From assembly GCF_904846225.1 (NCBI RefSeq), contig NZ_CAJGZJ010000013.1, forward strand, positions 23,251 through 87,250: a DNA stretch of 64,000 nucleotides, in the 5' to 3' direction. The translations under genes were made by a program, and so were the position numbers. Shown here in pieces: positions 37,249-46,605 of this stretch (position 1 is its first letter; each line of letters starts with the position of its first letter). The notes beneath the pieces were generated by a model. The model did not search any database and had not been told where the DNA came from. It was given only the letters and a program-made list of their open reading frames with translations. This DNA is from Psychrobacter immobilis. GTDB lineage: Bacteria > Pseudomonadota > Gammaproteobacteria > Pseudomonadales > Moraxellaceae.

Positions 37249-37317
37249 TAATACAAATAGACCCTGTTACTCTTACCTGCTTATACCCCTTTGTATGATT
37301 ATTTAGCTGGATGACCC

Positions 37318-39486
37318 ATGACCAAAAAGACAGTTTTAATAGTGGCCGTATTGATGTTAGTCGTTGGCTTTTTTTACTTTGACCTCAACGAGTTATTGAC
37401 ACTTGAGGGCTTAAAAGGCTCAATGGCTCAGTTCGATCAATACCAAGCGCAAGCGCCATGGCTAGTCATTGGTGGGTTCTTTTTAGTCTATATAGTCATC
37501 ACTGCCTTATCTTTGCCGGGTGCGGCTATTATGACTTTGGCTGCTGGCGCGCTATTTGGGTTGGTGCAAGGTTTATTGGTCGCCTCATTTGCCTCAAGTA
37601 TCGGCGCGACACTCGCCTTTTTGACATCGCGTTATTTATTACGAGATTCCATCAAACAGCGTTTCCCCGAACGCTTAGCCGCTATTGATGCGGGTGTTCA
37701 AAAAGAAGGGGCCTTTTATTTATTTACCCTACGCTTAGTGCCAATATTTCCCTTTTTCTTAATCAATTTATTGATGGGTGTCACGGCGATTAAAGCAAGA
37801 ACTTTTTATTGGGTCAGTCAACTCGGTATGCTCGCAGGTACCTTTGTATTCGTTAATGCCGGTACCCAATTGGCGCAAATCGATAGTTTATCGGGCATCT
37901 TATCGTTCAACTTGATCGCTTCATTTGTGCTACTTGGAATTTTCCCATTAATAGCCAAGGCCATACTTAACCTGATAAAAAAACGCCGCGTCTATAAAAA
38001 CTATACCAAACCCAAAAAATTCGACCGTAATATGATTGTGATTGGCGCTGGTGCTGGTGGACTCGTGACGAGCTACATCGCAGCCACAGTGAAGGCAAAA
38101 GTAACGCTCATTGAAGCAGGTGAGATGGGTGGCGACTGCTTAAACTACGGCTGCGTTCCGAGCAAAGCATTGATTAAAAGCGCAAAAATCGTAGAGCAAA
38201 TGCGCAATGCCGAACGCTACGGTCTTGATAAGACTCAACCAACATTCTCGTTTAATAATGTCATGAAGCGTGTGCATAAAATCATCGCTGATATCGCCCC
38301 AAATGATAGCGTCGAGCGTTATACTGAGTTGGGTGTCGAAGTCCTAAAAGGCTACGCCACATTCATCGATCCGTGGACGATAGAGATTGCGCTTAATGAA
38401 GGTGGCACTCAAAGACTAACCGCACGCTCAATAGTCATTGCGACTGGCGCGCGTCCATTTATACCAAACTTGCCAGGTTTAGCAGAGACGGGTTATGTGA
38501 CTAGCGACACGCTTTGGGATAAATTTTCTGAGCTTAATGAGACGCCCAAAAATCTCGTCGTCCTTGGCGGTGGCCCTGTCGGCTCAGAGCTGGCACAAGC
38601 CTTTGCCCGTCTAGGCTCCAATGTGACGCAGATTGAGCGAGGCGCGCGCCTAATGGATAAAGAAGATATTGAGGTTTCAGAATTTGCGCAGCAAGCGCTC
38701 ATGAAAAGTGGCGTCACTGTCTTAACCTCAAATCAAGCGACTCGCTGTGAGACTCGCAATGGCAAAAAATATATCATCGTTGAGACGCATGGCGACCACA
38801 AAGATAAACAAGAAACCGCTATCGAATATGACCAATTAATCTGTGCCGTCGGTCGTAGTGCGCGCTTAGAAGGTTACGGACTCGAAGCCTTGGGCATCGA
38901 GACGGAACGCACCCTAAAGACTGACGACTATCTAGAAACCCTCTACCCTAATATCTATGCGGCGGGCGATGTTGCTGGCCCTTATCAATTTACCCATGTG
39001 GCCTCTCATCAGGCATGGTACGCGGCGGTAAATGGCTTGTTTGGACACTTAAAGAAATTTAAAGTAGATTACCGCGTTATTCCTTGGACTACTTTTATTG
39101 ATCCAGAAGTGGCGCGTGTGGGTCTAAACGAGCAAGAAGCTATCGATAAAGGTATCGACTTTGAGATCACCCGCTACGACTTTGCAGACTTAGATCGTGC
39201 GTTGATAGAAAGCGCGAACCAAGGCTTTATCAAAGTCATTACCCCAACAGGCAAAGACAAAATATTAGGCGTAACCATTATCGCTGAACACGCTGGAGAT
39301 ATAATGCCTGAGTTTATATTGGCGATGAAACACGGTTTGGGGTTAAATAAAATACTTGGCACGATTCATATGTACCCCACTTGGGCGGAAGCGAATAAAT
39401 ATGCCGCTGGTGAATGGAAACGCAATCATGCGCCCGAAAAGGTATTGGGGTTGCTCGAGAAATACCATACTTGGCGTCGAGGTTAG
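37318..39486 (+). CDS. VTT (TVP38/TMEM64) membrane domain fused to an FAD-dependent disulfide oxidoreductase
   Basis: The 722-residue fusion has an N-terminal membrane part (about 1-220) with five or six helices and VTT-type motifs (GAAIMTLAAGALFGLVQGLL; FYLFTLRLVPIFPFFLINLL). A mercuric-reductase/dihydrolipoamide-dehydrogenase-like flavoprotein follows from about 238: MIVIGAGAGGLVTSYIAATV, the redox pair CLNYGCVPSK, NLVVLGGGPVGSELAQAFARLG for NAD(P)H, IYAAGDVAGPYQFTHVASHQ and the dimerisation domain with MYPTWAE. Such fusions are known in bacteria but their substrate is not established. It stands alone, with a dispersed repeat on each side. Confidence 0.9.
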   Translation: MTKKTVLIVAVLMLVVGFFYFDLNELLTLEGLKGSMAQFDQYQAQAPWLVIGGFFLVYIVITALSLPGAAIMTLAAGALFGLVQGLLVASFASSIGATLAFLTSRYLLRDSIKQRFPERLAAIDAGVQKEGAFYLFTLRLVPIFPFFLINLLMGVTAIKARTFYWVSQLGMLAGTFVFVNAGTQLAQIDSLSGILSFNLIASFVLLGIFPLIAKAILNLIKKRRVYKNYTKPKKFDRNMIVIGAGAGGLVTSYIAATVKAKVTLIEAGEMGGDCLNYGCVPSKALIKSAKIVEQMRNAERYGLDKTQPTFSFNNVMKRVHKIIADIAPNDSVERYTELGVEVLKGYATFIDPWTIEIALNEGGTQRLTARSIVIATGARPFIPNLPGLAETGYVTSDTLWDKFSELNETPKNLVVLGGGPVGSELAQAFARLGSNVTQIERGARLMDKEDIEVSEFAQQALMKSGVTVLTSNQATRCETRNGKKYIIVETHGDHKDKQETAIEYDQLICAVGRSARLEGYGLEALGIETERTLKTDDYLETLYPNIYAAGDVAGPYQFTHVASHQAWYAAVNGLFGHLKKFKVDYRVIPWTTFIDPEVARVGLNEQEAIDKGIDFEITRYDFADLDRALIESANQGFIKVITPTGKDKILGVTIIAEHAGDIMPEFILAMKHGLGLNKILGTIHMYPTWAEANKYAAGEWKRNHAPEKVLGLLEKYHTWRRG

Positions 39487-39508
39487 TCGGTTATATTAGG
39501 GCGTGTCC

Positions 39509-39577
39509 TATAGTTGATCCACTATAAAATAAACCTAGTGATAATATTTGACCTTATTTTATTTAGAATTGACCATA
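39509..39577. repeat. Short form of the dispersed repeat (no central hairpin)
   Basis: Starts TATAGTTGATCCACTATAAA and ends ATTTAGAATTGACCATA. Both ends match those of the 140-bp copies but the palindromic core is absent, leaving 69 bp. It is directly preceded by TTAGGGCGTGTC (39497-39508), the end of a second repeat family. Confidence 0.7.
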
Positions 39578-39617
39578 GCCGTTGCGCTAAAAACACAGAA
39601 TCATAACGGGCCCTAAA

Positions 39618-40925
39618 ATGCCAATTATCAAGTCTTTGCCTGCTTTAACGACACTTAAGAATCTAGGTCGCTATAGTATCTATACTATGGCGCTTGGCGT
39701 TTGCATAGGTATATCTGCCAGCAGTGCTTCTACCATTAATTCAGCAGATGATAACGATCAGTCGCCGTGGGAACAGCTGCAAAACAGCGGTGAAAATCAA
39801 GATGTCTACTTTCACACTTGGGGCGGAGATCCACAAATTAATGCTTATATTCAGTGGGTAGCTGACGAGGTTGAAGACAAATATAATATTAATTTGGTTC
39901 AGGTAAAGTTAAGCGACACAAGTGAAGCCGTCAGCCGCGTACTGGCAGAAAAATCTGCTAATAATGATAAGCAAGGTAGTGTTGATCTAATTTGGATCAA
40001 TGGTGCCAACTTTGCCACCATGAGTGAGAACTCACTACTATTGAAGGGTTGGGCCACGAAACTGCCGAACTTTGCCCTCACTGATCCCAACAACAACCCA
40101 TCGGTGACCCTTGATTTTGGTGTGCCGACCGATGGGATGGAAGCGCCATGGGGACAAGCCTCCCTGACCTTTTATTATGATAGCTTAGCGCTTGACAAGC
40201 CGCCAGCAACTTTAGCCGAGCTCGCCAGCTGGACGCAACAAAACCCTGGACGCTTTAGTTATCCTAAGCCGCCTGACTTTTTGGGTATGAGCTTTTTGAA
40301 ATATGCTTTGGTGATGCTACACGAGCAAAAAGATGCCCAAACTGGCACAAATATCAGCGCGGCTTTAGATCAACCAGTTAGTGAAACTAACCGAGACTTG
40401 GTGCTCAATCCACTATGGGATTTTTTGGATAAATGGCATCCAAGCCTTTGGAGAAACGGCCAACAGTTCCCGCAAAGTGGCGAGCAGATGCGCCGGCTAG
40501 TCGACGATACTGAGCTGAGCTTGGCCTTTACTTTTTCAGGTCCTGAAGTGCCAGCAGCCGTCCAGCGTTATGATTTACCGCCAAGCATTCGTAGCTATGC
40601 TATGCGTGATGGCAGTTTGAGTAATACGCATTTTGTCGCTATTCCTTATAATGCAAGTCATCCTGAGGCGGCGCAATTAGTCGCTAACTTTTTGTTAAGT
40701 CCTAAAGCACAAGCTCGCAAACAGAACCCTAGCATTTGGGGCGATAAGACAGTACTCATCCCCACTACGCTTAGCCTAGAGCAGCAAGCGTTATTCAAAA
40801 CCACTAAACCGCATCCAAGTGCTCTAGCTTTTGATGCGATTAAACGTACCGTGAGTGAACCACATCCAAGTTGGGTTGATGCCATTATGCAAGGTTGGCA
40901 GACGCGCTATGGAGTCAGCAAATGA
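39618..40925 (+). CDS. ynjB: ABC transporter substrate-binding protein, YnjB-like
   Basis: The 435-residue protein has a signal sequence (hydrophobic part near residues 22-38, IYTMALGVCIGISASSAS) and the body of YnjB-type periplasmic binding proteins: VYFHTWGGDPQINAYIQWVA, VDLIWINGANFATM, GTDGMEAPWGQASLTFYYD-like segments and IPYNASHPEAAQLVANFLLS. The ligand of this system is not established; thiamine or a related compound has been suggested by analogy. It is followed by permease and ATPase genes in YnjBCD order. Confidence 0.87.
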   Translation: MPIIKSLPALTTLKNLGRYSIYTMALGVCIGISASSASTINSADDNDQSPWEQLQNSGENQDVYFHTWGGDPQINAYIQWVADEVEDKYNINLVQVKLSDTSEAVSRVLAEKSANNDKQGSVDLIWINGANFATMSENSLLLKGWATKLPNFALTDPNNNPSVTLDFGVPTDGMEAPWGQASLTFYYDSLALDKPPATLAELASWTQQNPGRFSYPKPPDFLGMSFLKYALVMLHEQKDAQTGTNISAALDQPVSETNRDLVLNPLWDFLDKWHPSLWRNGQQFPQSGEQMRRLVDDTELSLAFTFSGPEVPAAVQRYDLPPSIRSYAMRDGSLSNTHFVAIPYNASHPEAAQLVANFLLSPKAQARKQNPSIWGDKTVLIPTTLSLEQQALFKTTKPHPSALAFDAIKRTVSEPHPSWVDAIMQGWQTRYGVSK

Positions 40926-42709
40926 GCCAACCCTTAGACGATCCGCAAAAACCTAATACCCAAAAACCAAGCGCACAGACGGCGAATGCTAATAGCGTTA
41001 TCCCTTATAAAGCTGACCGATTCACCCGTCTCGTCACCCTCAGCCCGAAGTTTTTATTGATATTACTGCTGCTGCCTGTACTTGGTGGCCTAATAAGTGT
41101 GCTGTTGCCAGCCTTCGGTTGGATACCAGCTATCGAACAAACTACCTTTGGTCTACAAGGGTTTGAGGCATTATGGCAAACGCCTGGTCTCACACAAATG
41201 GTCGCCCTGAGTGTCGCCACTGGTCTAATCAGCACCTTGCTCGCTTTTGTCAGTATGCTCATGATATTGGCCGCGTTTTTTAATAGTGTTTGGCTGACGC
41301 GTATTGAGCGTTTGCTTAGCCCTATTTTGGTCATTCCTCATGCCGCAGCAGCGATAGCTATTGGGTTTTTGATTGCACCCTCAGGCATGATTGCGCGGCT
41401 ATTATCACCATGGCTTAGTGGTTGGGAGTTGGCACCGCAAGGCATATTTCCGCACGATCCTTACGGTATTAGCATCATATTAGGGCTAGTACTCAAAGAG
41501 CTGCCTTTTTTATTATTGATGTCATTAGGCGCGTTAGCACAGCCTGAGCTGGGTAAAAAGCTCCGTCTAAATTATAAAGTCGCGTTAAATCTAGGTTATT
41601 ATCCTATTACTGCCTTTTTTAAAGCGGTGTTTCCAGTGCTTTATCCGTTATTACGCCTACCTCTTTTGGCAGTATTGGCCTACGCTAGCGCCAGTGTCGA
41701 GATGCCCTTAATCTTAGGGCCAAATACGCCGCCCACTCTGGCGGTCACTATCATGCAATGGTTCAGTGATGTGGATTTAAATTTGCGCATCAAGGCCTCA
41801 GCTGGTGCGATACTACAGCTGGTATTAACGGGCGGATTAATCGCTTTATGGCTTAGTGCTGAAAGAATCATTAAAATGCTGTGCAGTCACTTATTGGTCA
41901 ATGGCAAACGTCACTATAACGATGGTATTTGGCAAAAATTCACCATTGCGCTGACCGTTTTGATGATAGGATTTATCGCTCTAGCGCTCATTGGTCTGGT
42001 TATATGGTCGGTGGCAGGCTATTGGCGTTTTCCAGCCGTCTTACCAGAGCAGCTAGTGTTGCTACACTTTCAAAGCGCCTTTACGCAGATGAGTACGCCG
42101 TTATTTAATACCGTGACTATTGGTATAACCTCTACTGCATTTGCGATAATATTAACTTTGCTATGCCTAGAATCTGAGCAATTGAGTAATAAGTCGATCT
42201 CAAACTTTACCAGTTTAATTATCTACTTGCCCTTATTAGTGCCAAGCATTGCCTTTTTATTTGGTCTGGTCTGGTTGCAGCAATTACTCCATAACCAAGC
42301 AGCGTTTTTAAACGTAGCCTTTACCCATTTATTATTCGTGCTGCCTTATGTATTCTTGTCGCTTGCCAGCAGTTATAGACATTTAGATGCGCGTTTCGCT
42401 AACGTCGCTGCTAGCCTTGGCGCGACGCCTATTAAAGTATTTTTGCAAGTAAAGTTACCGCAATTATTGACGCCTATTTTGATCGCTATTGCTTTGGGAT
42501 TAGCGATTAGTTTCGGTCAGTATTTACCGACTCTGCTGGCAGGCGGTGGACGTATCGCCACTATCACTACCGAAGCGGTAACCTTGGCTAACGGCGCTAG
42601 TAGACGTACCAGTGCCGTCTACGCCATTATGCAAATGATCTTGCCAATGCTCGGTTTTATACTGGCATGGGTGCTGCCAAAGTATTTTTTTCGCAGTGGT
42701 GCTCGTTAA
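40922..42709 (+). CDS. ynjC: ABC transporter permease, YnjC-like (two fused permease halves)
   Basis: The start at 40922 (MSQPLDDPQKPN) overlaps the ynjB stop as ATGA; a longer frame from 40895 exists but is less likely. The 595 residues contain about 12 membrane helices in two halves, each with a binding-protein-dependent permease loop (LKELPFLLLMSLGALAQPEL, and ASLGATPIKVFLQVKLPQLL). This matches the duplicated YnjC/ThiP architecture. The first 35 residues are polar and probably cytoplasmic. Confidence 0.88.
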   Translation: MSQPLDDPQKPNTQKPSAQTANANSVIPYKADRFTRLVTLSPKFLLILLLLPVLGGLISVLLPAFGWIPAIEQTTFGLQGFEALWQTPGLTQMVALSVATGLISTLLAFVSMLMILAAFFNSVWLTRIERLLSPILVIPHAAAAIAIGFLIAPSGMIARLLSPWLSGWELAPQGIFPHDPYGISIILGLVLKELPFLLLMSLGALAQPELGKKLRLNYKVALNLGYYPITAFFKAVFPVLYPLLRLPLLAVLAYASASVEMPLILGPNTPPTLAVTIMQWFSDVDLNLRIKASAGAILQLVLTGGLIALWLSAERIIKMLCSHLLVNGKRHYNDGIWQKFTIALTVLMIGFIALALIGLVIWSVAGYWRFPAVLPEQLVLLHFQSAFTQMSTPLFNTVTIGITSTAFAIILTLLCLESEQLSNKSISNFTSLIIYLPLLVPSIAFLFGLVWLQQLLHNQAAFLNVAFTHLLFVLPYVFLSLASSYRHLDARFANVAASLGATPIKVFLQVKLPQLLTPILIAIALGLAISFGQYLPTLLAGGGRIATITTEAVTLANGASRRTSAVYAIMQMILPMLGFILAWVLPKYFFRSGAR

Positions 42710-42800
42710 ATAAAGCTATTGTTGACACTCAAAAAATGCTTACAGCTCAAACAATGATTATAGTTCAAAAAATGATTACAGCTTAAATAAAGGATCTTAA

Positions 42801-43445
42801 ATGCCATCATCTCTACAGATAAAAAACTTACAGCTATATCGTCAAGGTAAGCAACTGTTAAGCTTAGATGAGCAGATCTATGGCGGTGAGATACTGACTA
42901 TCATGGGGCCATCTGGTAGCGGAAAATCAAGTTTATTGAACTGGATTACGGGTACTTTATCGAGTGACTTTAGTGCTACTGGCGAGATTTGGCTAGATCA
43001 TCAAAACATCGGTCACCTGCCGACGCACCTGCGCCATATCGGCGTACTCTACCAAGACGCCCTACTGTTTTCGCACTTATCGGTTGCCGGTAATATTGCT
43101 TTTGCGATGCCTAAGGGAGATAAGAGCGATAATAAAAAACAGCGTTTGGCAAAAATAGAGCACTCCCTTGAACAAGTGGGCTTGGCTGGTATGGCAAAGC
43201 GTCATCCGGATAATCTCTCTGGCGGTCAGCAAGCGCGAGTGGCTTTACTTCGAACCTTACTAAGTGAGCCTAAAGCCATACTGCTTGACGAGCCTTTTAG
43301 TAAGCTCGATACTCAGCTTAGAGCCGAGACGCAGCAGCTGGTATTTACGCAAATTCGTACCCATAAACTACCGACCATTATGGTCACTCACGATCATAGC
43401 GATGCTGAGGCGGCAAATGGCAAAATTATTAATCTTGGCGCTTAG
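42801..43445 (+). CDS. ynjD: ABC transporter ATPase, YnjD-like
   Basis: The 214-residue ATPase shows Walker A MGPSGSGKSS (about 37-46), a Q-loop (LYQDALLFSHLSV), the signature LSGGQQARVALLRTL and Walker B AILLDEPFSKLD, with the H-loop VTHDHSDAE. It follows the permease by 91 bp, a gap that contains three or four short AT-rich direct repeats of the type CAAAAAATGATTACAG. It should energise the YnjB/YnjC importer. Confidence 0.92.
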   Translation: MPSSLQIKNLQLYRQGKQLLSLDEQIYGGEILTIMGPSGSGKSSLLNWITGTLSSDFSATGEIWLDHQNIGHLPTHLRHIGVLYQDALLFSHLSVAGNIAFAMPKGDKSDNKKQRLAKIEHSLEQVGLAGMAKRHPDNLSGGQQARVALLRTLLSEPKAILLDEPFSKLDTQLRAETQQLVFTQIRTHKLPTIMVTHDHSDAEAANGKIINLGA

Positions 43446-43488
43446 TGCTAAAATCCATGTAAAAAAATAGAAAATAACAGGTAAGCAT

Positions 43489-44112
43489 ATGCTAGATAAG
43501 TACATTACACCCGTTATTAAACCTATACTAAATCCCATCGTGGTTGTGTTACATAAGCGTGGCATCAGCGCTGACCAATTAACGGTGGTTGGGTTTATCA
43601 TAGGTATGCTAGCGTTGCCCCTACTGGCTTATCAGCTATGGTTTGGTGCACTTATTGCTGTTTTATTGAATCGTGTTTTTGATGGTTTAGATGGCGCACT
43701 CGCTCGTTATGCCCATCAAAGCACAAGTGCTGGCGGCTATTTAGATATCACTCTCGACTTTTTATTTTATGCCGCTATTCCGCTTGGCTTTATTTTGGCC
43801 AACCCTGCACAAAATGCGATTGCCGGAGCACTATTACTGGCCGCATTTATCGGTACAGGCTCTAGCTTTTTGGCCTTTGCGATAGCGGCTGAAAGGTTTC
43901 AATTAGACAAACCGCAGTTTAAATATAAGAGCTTTTATTATTTGAATGGGCTAACCGAGGGTACTGAAACGATTGCTTTTTTTGTCGCCTTTTGTCTTTG
44001 GCCACAGCATTTTGTGATACTGGCCAGTATTTTTGCGGCAGCCTGCGCCATCACTATTTTTACTCGTATTTACGGGGGTTATCATACTCTGAAACGTTTT
44101 GAGGCTAAATAA
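43489..44112 (+). CDS. ynjF: CDP-alcohol phosphatidyltransferase family protein, YnjF-like
   Basis: The 207-residue membrane protein has the CDP-alcohol phosphatidyltransferase motif as DGLDGALARYAHQSTSAGGYLD (D-G-x2-A-R-x8-G-x3-D), preceded by NRVF, and about five hydrophobic segments. It transfers a phosphatidyl group to an unknown alcohol. Its position 43 bp after the ABC ATPase parallels E. coli, where ynjF is also close to ynjBCD, which suggests a conserved functional link. Confidence 0.88.
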   Translation: MLDKYITPVIKPILNPIVVVLHKRGISADQLTVVGFIIGMLALPLLAYQLWFGALIAVLLNRVFDGLDGALARYAHQSTSAGGYLDITLDFLFYAAIPLGFILANPAQNAIAGALLLAAFIGTGSSFLAFAIAAERFQLDKPQFKYKSFYYLNGLTEGTETIAFFVAFCLWPQHFVILASIFAAACAITIFTRIYGGYHTLKRFEAK

Positions 44113-44151
44113 TGAAGGCTGATAAGCAGAATAAAACCGAAGAGGTTATTT

Positions 44152-44973
44152 ATGACTAATGAAGTATGGTGGCGGCTGGGCTTCTTTGTTGGCATTTTAG
44201 TCATCATGATGCTGCTTGAGTACCGACATCCAGCACGTCAATCACCGATCAGAAGTCGTCAACGCTGGTTTGCCAACTTTGGGCTAGTGTTTTTTTCTTC
44301 ATTGATTGCCCGTCTCGCGGTGCCCATTGGCTTAACTGCGGTGGCGATTTATAATCAGCAACACGGTATTGGCTTATTTAATCTGCTCGACTTACCCAAT
44401 CTTGTCGTTATTATTCTCAGCTTAATACTGCTCGATGTCATCATCTATTGGCAGCACAGGCTATTCCACCGAGTGCCTATCCTTTGGCGCTTGCACCGCG
44501 TCCATCATGCCGATGCGCATATCGATACTAGCACTGGACTTAGGTTCCACCCTATCGAAATCATACTTAGCGTAGGAGTCAAACTTGCAGTCGTCAGCGC
44601 TCTAGGTGTGCCTGCCATCGCGGTACTGATTTTTGAAATCACTTTAAATGGCTTAGCAATATTTAATCACGCCAATATTCGCCTGCCAGCTGCGCTTGAA
44701 AAAGCATTACGTCTCGTATTAATGACCCAAATATTGCATCGTATTCATCATAGCAAGCGTGTTAGCGAGACCAATTCTAATTATGGTTTTAGTGTTATTT
44801 GGTGGGATTGGATTTTTGGTAGTTATAAAAGTGAAGCCACCAAATCAGATCAAGACTTGGATATTGGGCTAAAAGAATACCCAGAAGCGAAACAGAACGC
44901 TTCGTTATGGGGGTTGCTGCTCATGCCTTTTAAGGGTAAAGCATTTACAAATAAGCCAGTAAAAGACCAGTAA
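44152..44973 (+). CDS. Fatty acid hydroxylase / sterol desaturase family membrane protein
   Basis: The 273-residue protein has the di-iron His boxes of this superfamily: HRLFH (about residues 103-107), HRVHHAD (about 116-122), RFHPIE, NHANIRLP and HRIHHSK. There are four or so membrane helices (FFVGILVIMMLLEY; VVIILSLILLDVIIYW). Members hydroxylate or desaturate lipids using O2; this substrate is unknown. The gene starts 39 bp after ynjF and may belong to the same transcription unit. Confidence 0.88.
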   Translation: MTNEVWWRLGFFVGILVIMMLLEYRHPARQSPIRSRQRWFANFGLVFFSSLIARLAVPIGLTAVAIYNQQHGIGLFNLLDLPNLVVIILSLILLDVIIYWQHRLFHRVPILWRLHRVHHADAHIDTSTGLRFHPIEIILSVGVKLAVVSALGVPAIAVLIFEITLNGLAIFNHANIRLPAALEKALRLVLMTQILHRIHHSKRVSETNSNYGFSVIWWDWIFGSYKSEATKSDQDLDIGLKEYPEAKQNASLWGLLLMPFKGKAFTNKPVKDQ

Positions 44974-45034
44974 ATGAGAGCAGTATCACAGGCATCTCTA
45001 AAAAAGACGAAATGTTAACGAGCATTACAAATAT

Positions 45035-45145
45035 TTGAGCAATCATTCAATTTATATTTGAGTGATTGCTCAAAATAATTTATAGTGGTTGTAGTTGCCG
45101 ACCTAATTGAAAAAATACCACCTATTAAATTGAGCATTCACTCAA
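45035..45145. promoter_or_regulatory. Three 16-bp palindromes, candidate TetR operators
   Basis: TTGAGCAATCATTCAA (45035-45050), TTGAGTGATTGCTCAA (45058-45073) and TTGAGCATTCACTCAA (45130-45145) lie in the 251-bp gap before the AhpD-like gene. Related sites occur upstream of the tetR gene (47267-47282 and 47290-47305) and at 36899-36914. Confidence 0.65.
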
Positions 45146-45224
45146 ATTCTTGCGATGTTTTATAGCAGAACTCCTCACATGATCTTTGCAACCCCTTATC
45201 AATCACTATCAAAAGGACTTTTAC

Positions 45225-45779
45225 ATGACTGAATTTACCCTACACGACAAAAATAGTGCCCCAACAGAAAGTAAGGCATTGCTTGATGTTTCTCTCAAGG
45301 CGTTTGGCAGAGTCCCGGGTTTACACGCCGTCATGGCTGAAGCGCCCGGACTCTTAGAAGGCTACCAACGTCTGCACCAACTGTTCTTAGACAGCAGTTT
45401 TGATGATGAAGAAGTCACGGTTGTTTGGCAAACAATCAACGTCGAGCATGAGTGTCATTACTGCGTGCCCGCCCATACTGGCATCGCCAAAAGTATGAAA
45501 GTAGACGATGCGATCACTGAAGCATTACGTAACGAGACGCCGCTACCAACCAAAAAACTAGAGGCATTACGTGACTTTACTTTATCAGTCGTTCGGGATC
45601 GTGGTAACGTTGATGACGAGGCGGTGCAAGCGTTTTTGGATGCTGGATTTACTAAACGTCAGATCTTAGAAGTAGTCCTTGCTGCTGCGCAAAAAGTCAT
45701 GAGTAACTATACCAACCACCTCGCTAACACGCCAATAGATAGTATCTTTCAAAAATATGAATGGCACAAGGCTGATTAA
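45225..45779 (+). CDS. Carboxymuconolactone decarboxylase / AhpD-like family protein
   Basis: The start MTEFTLHDKN at 45225 is preceded by AAAGGAC. The 184-residue protein has the AhpD-type thiol motif in EHECHYCVPAHTGIAKSM (about residues 78-95), with the CxxC pair and following His used by alkylhydroperoxidases. Its role is probably thiol peroxidase or oxidoreductase rather than lactone decarboxylation. It is paired with a DsbA-like gene 28 bp downstream, and TetR-type operators lie in front. Confidence 0.87.
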   Translation: MTEFTLHDKNSAPTESKALLDVSLKAFGRVPGLHAVMAEAPGLLEGYQRLHQLFLDSSFDDEEVTVVWQTINVEHECHYCVPAHTGIAKSMKVDDAITEALRNETPLPTKKLEALRDFTLSVVRDRGNVDDEAVQAFLDAGFTKRQILEVVLAAAQKVMSNYTNHLANTPIDSIFQKYEWHKAD

Positions 45780-45807
45780 CTCGCTGTTGCCAAAATGAGA
45801 AGTCACT

Positions 45808-46461
45808 ATGAATGATTCAAAGAGAAAATTGCGAATAGATATCGTCTCGGACGTAGTGTGCCCTTGGTGTGTCATCGGTTATCGACAACTGGCAACAGCG
45901 CTTGAGCAAACTGGCACTGAGCATGAGATTCATTGGCATCCGTTTGAGCTCAATCCCGACACCCCAAGCGAAGGCAGAAACTGGCGTGAGCATATCGCTA
46001 AAAAATACGGTTCAAGTAGAGAGGAATCCGATGCCAGTCGCGCCCGCATAACTGAGGCTGGCGCAGAGGTAGGATTTGAGTTTAACTTTACCGAAGAAAC
46101 TCAAACGTATAATACGCTTGATATGCATCAGCTGCTGCACTGGGCAGATCAGCAAGGTCGCATGCATGATTTAAAGCAAGCTCTGTTTGCGGCTCACTTT
46201 ACCCATGCTAGAGAGCTCTCTAATAAAGAAGTGCTGGCAGATATTGCAGCGGAGATTGGTTTGGATCGTAGCGAGGCGGCAGTGGTTTTAGAAGATCAAC
46301 GCTTTGCTGAAGTAGTGCGTCACGCTCAGCAGCATTGGCGTCAGCAAGGTATTCAAAGCGTTCCTTCTGTCATCTTTGACCAAAAACACTTGGTGAGCGG
46401 TGCCCAAGGCGTTGAGAATTTCAAGAGTATCTTGCAGCAATTGGCAGACCTGCCAAAATAA
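45808..46461 (+). CDS. DsbA-family oxidoreductase, FrnE-like
   Basis: The 217-residue cytoplasmic protein (no signal peptide) is of the FrnE type: IDIVSDVVCPWCVIGYRQL with the CPWC active site at about residues 17-20, HWHPFELNPDTPSEGRNW, and the cis-Pro region IQSVPSVIFDQKHLVSGAQG. Relatives are 2-hydroxychromene-2-carboxylate isomerase-like or stress-related thiol oxidoreductases. Coupled to the AhpD-like gene, it probably forms a small thiol-redox operon. Confidence 0.88.
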   Translation: MNDSKRKLRIDIVSDVVCPWCVIGYRQLATALEQTGTEHEIHWHPFELNPDTPSEGRNWREHIAKKYGSSREESDASRARITEAGAEVGFEFNFTEETQTYNTLDMHQLLHWADQQGRMHDLKQALFAAHFTHARELSNKEVLADIAAEIGLDRSEAAVVLEDQRFAEVVRHAQQHWRQQGIQSVPSVIFDQKHLVSGAQGVENFKSILQQLADLPK

Positions 46462-46502
46462 AAGCCATTTTTGGTTAGTAATAAAAATAAGCAATTAGAA
46501 TT

Positions 46503-46542
46503 AGGGCGTGTCATCATTTAGATTATTGATGACATGCCCTAG
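46503..46542. repeat. Minimal copy of the AGGGCGTGTCATCA repeat
   Basis: A 40-bp hairpin, TAGGGCGTGTCATCA ... TGATGACATGCCCTA, whose 15-bp arms match at 14 positions. It is the two ends of the 174-bp element at 47358-47531 without its interior. It lies downstream of the DsbA-like gene and beyond the tetR stop. Confidence 0.75.
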
Positions 46543-46544
46543 GT

Positions 46545-46600
46545 ATAACAAAGGTCCCTTAAGCGTTAAGTCTTAAGTCTCAAGCAGCCTTTGTTATATC
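46545..46600 (-). terminator. Inverted repeat after tetR, possible terminator
   Basis: ATAACAAAGG (46546-46555) and CCTTTGTTAT lie about 35 bp apart, just beyond the tetR stop. The long loop makes function uncertain. Confidence 0.35.
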
Positions 46601-46605
46601 GTCAT

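Larger units (their letters stand above)
36736..37317. other. Gene-poor stretch with an operator-like site, gene debris and a hairpin repeat
   Basis: The 582 bp hold a 16-bp palindrome at 36899-36914 like the TetR operators at 45.0 and 47.3 kb, and a minus-strand fragment (DAYQTVHEGIAAISETDIKR, 36783-36887) that looks like the end of a lost gene. They also hold a 41-codon plus-strand frame with a CPHC motif (37048-37173) and hairpin repeat copy E. The last 65 bp lead into the next gene. Confidence 0.55.
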
